11,048 nt of DNA, taken from Rubrobacter sp. (GTDB lineage Bacteria; Actinomycetota; Rubrobacteria; Rubrobacterales; Rubrobacteraceae). The DNA lies in NCBI GenBank assembly GCA_016781705.1, contig JADDPV010000137.1:1-11048 (forward strand), written 5' to 3'. The position numbers and the translations under genes were made by a program. This document shows positions 6,439-11,048 of this stretch, piece by piece; position 1 is the first letter of the stretch, and every line of letters begins with the position of its first letter. The notes under the pieces are model-generated. The model did no database searches. It worked only from the letters and a program-made list of their open reading frames with translations, and was not told the DNA's origin.

Positions 6439-7374
6439 TTAGCGGGGAAGCCCGCCGAGCAGCTTCCGCGTCAGACTGCGCACGGCGTACGAGAGGCGAG
6501 CGGCGAGGCGAGCGCGCCGCCCCTCCGGCTTCCCGGTAGCCTCTGCGCGCCGCGTCTTCCCGCCGCCGGTCTTCAGTTCGCGTGGTTCGAGGAAGTTGGC
6601 GATCAGGCGGTTCACCCTGGAGGCTTGTTCGATGAAGACGAGGTGGCCGGCGTCGTCGAGGACGCGCAGGGTGGCATCGGGGAGGGCCTCGGCGAGGGCG
6701 GCGGCGTTGGCGACGGGGATGAAGCGGTCTTCTCTACCGTGGATCACGAGTGCCGGCGCGTAGATATCGCCGACGTCGCGCGAGGCGTCGAAGCGGGCGC
6801 CGGCCATCGCCTGCCGGTAATAGGCCGAGAGCGAGGGCGAGTCGGCGACCCTCCAGCGCGCTATCTGCTCGAACTCCCCGGGCTTCTGCGACCGATACGC
6901 CTCGGAGGTCGCCACCTCCAGCCCCCGGCGCGCCGCCCCCTCGGCGGTCAGAGAGCCGACGCCGAACATCGCCCCCAGGGCCTGCGGCGATACTTGCTCC
7001 CGCCCCCGCCCGCCGTAGCTCGTACACACGAGCACCAGCCGGTCCACCATGTCCGGCCGGTCCAGCGCCAGCCTCTGGGCCACGAAGCCGCCGAGCGAAG
7101 TCCCCAGGACGTGCGCTTTCCCGATCTTCAAGTGGTCCAGGAGCGAGACCGCCGCCGTCGAAAGCTCGGCGACGAAGTCGCCGTTGTGGGCCGGGTTCCC
7201 CTCGCCCCGCACGTCGAAAGTGATGACGCGGAAGTGGCGCGAAAGCGCCGGCGTCTGCTTGAAGAAGCCCCAGCGCCCAAAGCCGAGGCCGTTGACCATC
7301 AGCAGCGCCGGGGCGCCGCCATCGCCCCTAACGTCGTAGTCCACGCTGGTGCTGTCGGTAACCATGATGGGCAC
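6439..7374 (-). CDS. Alpha/beta-hydrolase with basic C-terminal tail
   Basis: A 311-residue hydrolase of unknown substrate. Start GTG at 7374 is set by GAGGTGA 7 nt upstream. Motifs: oxyanion region MVNGLGFGRWGF, FDVRGEGNPAH, nucleophile elbow GTSLGG (Ser93), then HGREDRFIP (Asp216) and DDAGHLVFIE (His244), a complete triad. The fold type includes 3-oxoadipate enol-lactonases, esterases and haloperoxidase-like enzymes. Nothing in the sequence selects one. Residues 265-311 form an Arg/Lys-rich tail (about 14 basic residues) beyond the normal end of the fold, which could bind membrane, granule or nucleic acid (inference). It lies upstream of class I phaC on the same strand, so a role in PHA turnover or in releasing products is plausible, but it lacks any recognisable PHA-depolymerase signature. 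Confidence 0.85.
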   Translation of the reverse strand: MPIMVTDSTSVDYDVRGDGGAPALLMVNGLGFGRWGFFKQTPALSRHFRVITFDVRGEGNPAHNGDFVAELSTAAVSLLDHLKIGKAHVLGTSLGGFVAQRLALDRPDMVDRLVLVCTSYGGRGREQVSPQALGAMFGVGSLTAEGAARRGLEVATSEAYRSQKPGEFEQIARWRVADSPSLSAYYRQAMAGARFDASRDVGDIYAPALVIHGREDRFIPVANAAALAEALPDATLRVLDDAGHLVFIEQASRVNRLIANFLEPRELKTGGGKTRRAEATGKPEGRRARLAARLSYAVRSLTRKLLGGLPR

Positions 7375-7454
7375 GATCCGCTCACCTCTCTCTCCCCCGG
7401 ACGCCCACGCGGACCGCGTTAACCCTCGTGCAACCTTCCGGGATCAAATAGGAA

Positions 7455-7497
7455 GGCCAGCCCCTCCCGAGGCCGGCCCGTACTCCGCGACGCGGAG
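7455..7497 (-). promoter_or_regulatory. Two tandem hairpins in the long leader of the hydrolase gene
   Basis: On the minus strand, CTCCGCG/CGCGGAG (7497-7483) is followed after 4 nt by GGCCGGCC/GGCTGGCC (7478-7455). The single imperfect pair in the second stem is U-G in the minus-strand RNA but A-C in the plus-strand RNA, so the structure fits a minus-strand transcript. It would lie in a leader of about 138 nt before the GTG at 7374. It could be an attenuator or mRNA stabiliser. I do not recognise a known riboswitch class. Confidence 0.4.
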
Positions 7498-7518
7498 GAC
7501 TCATCTCTTTACTTTTAT

Positions 7519-7546
7519 ATTGTAGGATGGGCAGCGCCGGGAACAA
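7519..7546 (-). promoter_or_regulatory. Candidate promoter of the hydrolase-phaC unit
   Basis: On the minus strand, TACAAT (7524-7519, five of six -10 matches) is preceded at 16 nt by TTGTTC (7546-7541). It lies in the only AT-rich patch of the divergent control region. The predicted start is near 7512, leaving a leader of about 138 nt that contains two hairpins. Confidence 0.45.
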
Positions 7547-7577
7547 GGCCGGGAGCGTGAAACCCGTCACGGCCGGA

Positions 7578-7606
7578 TTGACCCCATCGTCGCGGGGGCA
7601 TATGCT
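7578..7606 (+). promoter_or_regulatory. Candidate promoter of the acyl-CoA dehydrogenase gene
   Basis: TTGACC (7578-7583), a 17-nt spacer, then TATGCT (7601-7606). The predicted start near 7613 leaves a short leader with AAAAGGGG (7626-7633) placed 9 nt before ATG 7643. It lies back-to-back with the minus-strand promoter, about 30 nt apart, so a shared regulator is possible. Confidence 0.45.
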
Positions 7607-7642
7607 TGACGAAAGGGGGCCGAGCAAAAGGGGATGAGAGGG

Positions 7643-8905
7643 ATGAGCACCACGCCCGAAGAGACCCGGCAAAGAACCAGACCGACTTCGTAAGCGCGAA
7701 CCGGTTGCTCCCGAGGAAGAAAAGCGTATCCGCGATGCTGTGCGCGAGTTCGTGGACCGGGAGGTGATCCCGAAATCCGCCGGCTACTGGGACCGGGCGG
7801 GGTTCCCGTTCGAGCTGTTGCCGGGGTTGGGCGAACTCGGGATCATGGGCGGTTGCTTCTCGCCGGGGTACGGCTGCGCCGGTTGGAACAACGTCGCCTA
7901 CGGCCTCGCCATCGCCGAGCTCGCCCGCGGCTCGGGGAGCCTCTCGACCTTCCTCCACGTCCAGAGCGGCCTCGCCATGGCCGCCATCCACGAGCTGGGC
8001 TCCGAGGAGCACAAACAGAAGTGGCTCCCCCCGCCGATGGCGAGGTGCGAGAAGGTCGGCTGCGTCGGCCTCACCGAGCCCGACGCGGGGTCGGACCCCG
8101 GCTCGATGGCGACCACGGCCAGGAAGACCTCCGACGGCGAGTACGTCCTCGACGGGGAGAAGCGCTGGATCGGCAACGCCTCCTTCGCCGACGTCGCCGT
8201 CATCTGGGCCAGGACCGACGAAGGCAAGCCTTCCTGCTTCCTCATCGAGGGCGACAACCCCGGCTTTCACGCCGAAGTCATCCCCCGCAAGGGCTCCCAG
8301 AGGTCTGTCTGGCAGACGCACATCACCATGAAGGGCTGCCGCGTCCCCGAAGACGCCCGGCTGCCGAAGGCCGAAGGGTTGTCCTCGACCTTCACGTGCT
8401 CACGCACTCGCGCTACGGCGTCGGCTGGGACAGCCTTGGGCAGGCGATGGACTGCTACGAAACAGCGCTAGCCTACACCAAAGAGCGGGAGCAGTTTGGG
8501 TCGCCCATAGCCAGCTACCAACTCGTGCAGGCGAAGCTCGTCGAGATGGTCAACGAGGTCTCCCTGAGCACGCTGCTCGCGATCCACATGGGCCGGCTCA
8601 AGGACGAGGGCGACCTGGACCCGGCCAAGGTCTCGATGTTCAAGATGAACAACGTCGGCAAAGCGCGCGCGACGGCCGCTCTCGCCCGCGACGTGCTGGG
8701 CGGCAACGGCATCCTCCTGGACTACCGGGTCATGGAGCACATGGCGGACATAGAGGGCACCTACTCCTACGAGGGCACCAACGACGTGAACACCTTGATC
8801 GTGGGCCAGGCCATCACCGGCCACCGCGCCTTCTCCTACCGCCCCCCAACGAACCGGGAGAACGGCCGCGCGGGGGTGTCCGAACAACGGTCGGAGGGAA
8901 GCTGA
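7643..8905 (+). pseudogene. Acyl-CoA dehydrogenase (glutaryl-CoA dehydrogenase-like), three frameshifts
   Basis: A flavin-dependent acyl-CoA dehydrogenase oxidising an acyl-CoA to the enoyl-CoA, of about 421 residues if repaired. Start ATG at 7643 has AAAAGGGG 9 nt upstream. Three single-base losses break the frame: near 7667-7670 (CGG|CAAAG; adding G gives AKNQTDFVSANRLLP), near 7713 (CCGAGG; adding G gives LPEEEKRIRD), and near 8398-8400 (TGCTCACG; adding C gives TCLTHSRYGVGW). Together they restore the original phase. Family motifs are intact: VGCVGLTEPDAGSDPGSM (flavin/substrate), LDGEKRWIGNASFADVAVIW, LGGNGI, and the catalytic Glu in TYSYEGTND. The glutaryl-CoA-binding Arg of human GCDH (SVQSSL region) appears not to be conserved (LSTFLHVQSGL), so the substrate is open. 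The C-terminal tail (about 26 residues) goes beyond the fold. The breaks may be real decay or base-call errors. Confidence 0.8.
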
Positions 8906-9112
8906 CACCCCGCTAGTCGGACGAGGGCGCCAGTCCGGGTTGCTGCAGCGGACCCGCCGTGTCGGGTTCCCCTCGATGCTCGACGAGCCTGCCGCTCGCA
9001 AAGCGGTCGGTGTAAACACCGGAGAACGTCACCGCCCTCCCCGTTGAGGGTTAGAACGTCGGGGCTGCGAAGACGGCAGAATACGTCCCGGGAAAGCCGG
9101 AAGATAGGAAGG

Positions 9113-10219
9113 ATGGCCGTGATGGAGAGGAAGCTGGAGCAGACGAGTCGCGCGGAATTGAGGATTTCCACCGAGGAGGCACGCGGGATAGCCGGCCTGT
9201 TGCGCTACGCGGTCGGCCTGAACACGACCGCAGGGCTCCTTTCCCCCACCGAGCGCCGCCTGACCACCCCGACCTACCTCGCCGTCGAGCTGGCCGCCCG
9301 GATCCTGGAAGGCGCTAGCCTCGAGGAGGCCGCCGAAGCCTCGGAATCCGTCTGGACCGGCTCCCTGGAGCGCGACCACCAGCGCGCCCTCGAGCTCGTC
9401 TGCTCCCAACGGGAGGCGCTGCAAGACGTTATGCCCGGCCTCATGGACCCGGAAAGGTTCGCCCGATATTTGGAGATCTCCGAAGAGCAGTTCCTGGAGC
9501 TGATCAAATCAGGCATGTACGCCTCCCCAAACGAGAAGAGCGCCAAAAAGAGTAACCAAAGCAACAATTGTTCTCGCTGCCCGCCCACGGTATCCTTTCA
9601 CGCCCCGCGTTTGCAGCCGACCCCGGTAGAGGATACTATCTACTATATGCACTTTGCATATACACAAGAGGACGACGACCGGGAGGGTACGGTCGGATCG
9701 AAGCGGTGGGCTCTGGCGTTGGCGGACGGCACGTGCGTGGCGGTGAGGGAGATCGAACCGGGGGACGCTGGCGCGTTGCAGAGGCTGGTGGGGCGGTCGA
9801 GCGAGCGAACGGTAAGGTTGCGCTACTTCGGTCCGATGAAGCAGCTCTCGGACGAGCTGGCGCGGCGGTTCGCGGAGGTTGACGGGGTGGACAGGTACGC
9901 GCTGGTGGCGCTCGACCCGCAGGATGAGGGTGAGATTATCGCGGTGGTGCGCTACGAGCGGGAGGATGGGAGAGACGCCGCCGAGTACGCGGCGCTCGTC
10001 GAGGACCGTTTCCAGAACCGCGGGTTGGGGACGAGCCTGACCCGAGCCCTCATAGAGGCTGCCCGAGAGAGGGACATCGAGCACCTTCACGCCTACGTCT
10101 TGCCCGAGAACCGGGCAATGCTCAAGCTGCTGCGCGACCTCGGGCTGCCCGAGAGAGCGCGGCGGGAGAGCGACTTCGAGTACGTCGAGGTGGCGCTCTC
10201 GCCCGACGGCTGGGGCTAG
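9113..10219 (+). CDS. Uncharacterised helical protein, read through in frame into a GNAT domain
   Basis: As sequenced, one frame of 368 residues runs from ATG 9113 (purine-rich GGAAGATAGGAAGG before it; ATG 9122 is an equally good start) to 10219. Residues 1-145 are helical and recognised as no known family. They contain RISTEEARGIAGLLRYAVGL, TTPTYLAVELAARILEGASL, a segment EEAAEASESVWTGSLERDHQ, and FARYLEISEEQFLELIKSGM; this looks like a small regulatory or adaptor protein, possibly DNA-binding. Residues 146-178 (KKSNQSNNCSRC onward) have non-coding composition and contain a promoter and palindrome. Adding one A to the A5 run at 9545-9549 would create a TAA at 9553 and end the first gene there. 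I therefore think these are two genes joined by a lost base, not a true fusion. The 207-nt stretch before it (8906-9112) holds only small hairpins, the clearest being CGGTGT/ACACCG at 9008-9021. Confidence 0.5.
   Translation: MAVMERKLEQTSRAELRISTEEARGIAGLLRYAVGLNTTAGLLSPTERRLTTPTYLAVELAARILEGASLEEAAEASESVWTGSLERDHQRALELVCSQREALQDVMPGLMDPERFARYLEISEEQFLELIKSGMYASPNEKSAKKSNQSNNCSRCPPTVSFHAPRLQPTPVEDTIYYMHFAYTQEDDDREGTVGSKRWALALADGTCVAVREIEPGDAGALQRLVGRSSERTVRLRYFGPMKQLSDELARRFAEVDGVDRYALVALDPQDEGEIIAVVRYEREDGRDAAEYAALVEDRFQNRGLGTSLTRALIEAARERDIEHLHAYVLPENRAMLKLLRDLGLPERARRESDFEYVEVALSPDGWG
9611..9639 (+). promoter_or_regulatory. Promoter inside the joined frame, for the GNAT gene
   Basis: TTGCAG (9611-9616), exactly 17 nt, then TACTAT (9634-9639, five of six -10 matches). 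The region is clearly more AT-rich than its surroundings. The predicted start is near 9646-9647, which coincides with the ATG at 9647 and suggests a leaderless message. Confidence 0.5.
9644..9662. promoter_or_regulatory. Perfect palindrome (operator-like) at the GNAT transcription start
   Basis: TATATGCA-CTT-TGCATATA, two 8-bp perfect arms around 3 nt. It lies five bases past the -10 box and covers the predicted transcription start, an ideal repressor position. A second perfect palindrome, AACAATTGTT, lies upstream at 9563-9572. Confidence 0.5.
9647..10219 (+). CDS. GNAT-family N-acetyltransferase (Pat-like)
   Basis: A 190-residue product if translated from ATG 9647, the predicted transcription start (leaderless). 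Later in-frame starts TTG 9719 or GTG 9737 would still keep the whole domain, with GGGAGGG at 9681-9687 available. GNAT landmarks: DGTCVAVREIEPGDAGALQ opening (strand 1 and helix 1), RLRYFGPMKQLSDELARRF, the central strands DRYALVALD and GEIIAVVRYE, motif A RFQNRGLGTSL that binds acetyl-CoA pyrophosphate, and motif B LHAYVLPENRAMLKLLRDLG. The opening and the RYFGP segment resemble the GNAT domain of protein lysine acetyltransferases that inactivate acyl-CoA synthetases (Pat type). This would fit an acyl-CoA neighbourhood, but the substrate is inferred from similarity only. The same frame is continuous with the upstream uncharacterised gene. Confidence 0.75.
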   Translation: MHFAYTQEDDDREGTVGSKRWALALADGTCVAVREIEPGDAGALQRLVGRSSERTVRLRYFGPMKQLSDELARRFAEVDGVDRYALVALDPQDEGEIIAVVRYEREDGRDAAEYAALVEDRFQNRGLGTSLTRALIEAARERDIEHLHAYVLPENRAMLKLLRDLGLPERARRESDFEYVEVALSPDGWG

Positions 10220-10312
10220 AAGGTTTCCAGGCCCGTCGGGTCGAAGCAGCGGCGAGGTGGCGTCAAGCAGGCGCGATCCTTCACGAGCCCGCCGGACCTC
10301 CGGCAGAAAGAA

Positions 10313-10345
10313 GCGGCGCCCGGAAGCTCGTGCCCCGGGCGCCGC
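10313..10345. terminator. Bidirectional terminator between the GNAT and thiolase genes
   Basis: An 11-bp perfect stem, GCGGCGCCCGG (10313-10323) with CCGGGCGCCGC (10335-10345), closes an 11-nt loop. T-rich tails follow in both directions (GCTTTCTT on plus, TTCTTTC on minus). It lies between convergent stops at 10219 and 10368. Confidence 0.85.
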
Positions 10346-10367
10346 GCTTTCTTAGCCTGCGTCTACT

Positions 10368-11048
10368 CTACGAGACGCTCTCGAAGATGGCGGCGATGCC
10401 CATGCCCCCGCCGATGCACAGCGTCACGAGGCCGTAGCGACCGCCGGTGCGGGCGAGGTGGTGCAGGATCTTGACGGCCAGGATCGCGCCGGTCGCGCCG
10501 ATGGGGTGGCCCAGGGCGATCGCGCCGCCCACCGGGTTCATCTTCTCCTCGGGCACCTCCAGATCGCGCCCGACGGCGATCGCGATGGAGGAGAATGCCT
10601 CGTTGGCCTCGACGGCGTCCAGGTCGTCCACGGTGATGCCGGCCTTCTTCATGGCCATGCGGGAGGCCGGGATCATGCCGACCCCCATGATGGACGGGTC
10701 CACGCCCGCGACCGCGGCCGAGACGAGCCTGCCCGCGACCGGGAGCCCGAGCTCACCGGCCTTGCGCTCGGAGGTCACGAGCATCATCGCCGCCCCGTCG
10801 TTGATGCCGGAGGCGTTGCCGGCGGTCACGGTCCCGCCGTCCCTCTTGAAGATCGGCTTGAGCTTCCCGAGGGCTTCGGCGGTGACGCTCGGCCGCACGT
10901 GCTCGTCGGTGGTGAACTGGACGGTCTCCCTTCTCTGCTTGATGTCCACCGGCACAATCTGGCCGGAGGAGGTCTCCTCCTCGTTGGCCTTGGCGGCGCG
11001 CTGGTGGCTGCGCGCGGCGTACTCGTCGCTCTCCTCGCGCGTGATGCC
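10368..11048 (-). CDS. Thiolase (acetyl-CoA acetyltransferase family), 5' end beyond the window
   Basis: The C-terminal 226 residues of a thiolase of about 390. The frame is open to the window edge, beginning GITREESDEYAARSHQRAA, which is typical of thiolases just past the nucleophile domain. It catalyses acetoacetyl-CoA formation or cleavage, or 3-ketoacyl-CoA thiolysis. Visible: NASGINDGAAMMLV, EANEAFSS, GGAIALGHPIGATGA (catalytic His) and CIGGGMGIA (catalytic Cys near the C-terminus). The first-domain nucleophile Cys lies outside the window. A GTG at 10955 is in frame but would lose essential domain 1, so it is not the start. Beside two PHA synthases it could serve as PhaA, but a beta-oxidation FadA role is equally possible. 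Confidence 0.95.
   Translation of the reverse strand, partial: GITREESDEYAARSHQRAAKANEEETSSGQIVPVDIKQRRETVQFTTDEHVRPSVTAEALGKLKPIFKRDGGTVTAGNASGINDGAAMMLVTSERKAGELGLPVAGRLVSAAVAGVDPSIMGVGMIPASRMAMKKAGITVDDLDAVEANEAFSSIAIAVGRDLEVPEEKMNPVGGAIALGHPIGATGAILAVKILHHLARTGGRYGLVTLCIGGGMGIAAIFESVS

Noticed and set aside
6367..7422. 351-residue plus-strand open frame opposite the hydrolase
   Set aside because: Antisense to a gene with a full catalytic triad. The translation is Arg/Pro/Ala/Gly/Glu-rich and has no domain signal.
7515..8321. 268-residue minus-strand open frame over the acyl-CoA dehydrogenase
   Set aside because: It mirrors the conserved dehydrogenase codons; similarity is all on the plus strand.
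8906..9112. Possible structured RNA or riboswitch before the uncharacterised gene
   Set aside because: Small hairpins such as CGGTGT/ACACCG (9008-9021) exist, but no conserved riboswitch core could be recognised and no promoter with good boxes was found.

Overview
The window is very GC-rich, with strong G/C third-position bias, ATG/GTG starts and purine-rich Shine-Dalgarno sites. It looks like a chromosomal segment of a high-GC actinobacterium. A Rubrobacter-like lineage is my best guess from the mix of genes (class III-like phaE-phaC, class I phaC, an ADHFE1-like Fe-alcohol dehydrogenase), but no marker gene proves it. The theme is acyl-CoA and polyhydroxyalkanoate (PHA) metabolism.

Layout. 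122-856 (-) is the C-terminal part of a hydroxyacid-oxoacid transhydrogenase/iron-type alcohol dehydrogenase. It abuts at about 854-866 the C-terminal third of an AMP-forming acyl-CoA ligase (863-1516, +). Both lack their N-terminal halves, so this is a deletion, inversion or assembly join. A small muconolactone-isomerase-family gene (1530-1844, +) follows the ligase. After a terminator-like hairpin and a good sigma-70-type promoter (1931-1959) comes a phaE-phaC pair (2038-3210 and 3211-4317, +). The phaE-like protein carries a C-terminal E3-binding-like (peripheral subunit-binding) domain. A 17-bp perfect hairpin (4337-4374) separates this operon from a convergent unit on the minus strand: an alpha/beta hydrolase (7374-6439) followed by a class I PHA synthase (6336-4384). 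A divergent control region (7375-7642) precedes an acyl-CoA dehydrogenase (7643-8905, +) that carries three single-base frameshifts. Next is one open frame (9113-10219, +) that seems to join a small uncharacterised helical protein to a GNAT acetyltransferase, although a promoter and a perfect palindrome lie between the two halves. A bidirectional terminator (10313-10345) separates it from a thiolase (10368 to beyond 11048, -) cut by the window edge.

How the genes could work together (inference): the ligase and dehydrogenase feed acyl-CoA oxidation, the thiolase interconverts acetyl-CoA and acetoacetyl-CoA, and two PHA synthases polymerise hydroxyacyl-CoA. The GNAT may acetylate CoA-metabolism enzymes. 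No 3-ketoacyl-CoA reductase (PhaB) or PhaJ is seen in the window.

Data quality: all three dehydrogenase frameshifts are single-base deletions, two of which (and possibly all three) shorten a doubled G or C, and the missing stop before the GNAT could be repaired by one A in an A5 run. Either one local region is decaying, or this is a draft with homopolymer deletion errors and at least one misjoin. I saw no tRNA, rRNA, CRISPR array, insertion sequence or replication origin.
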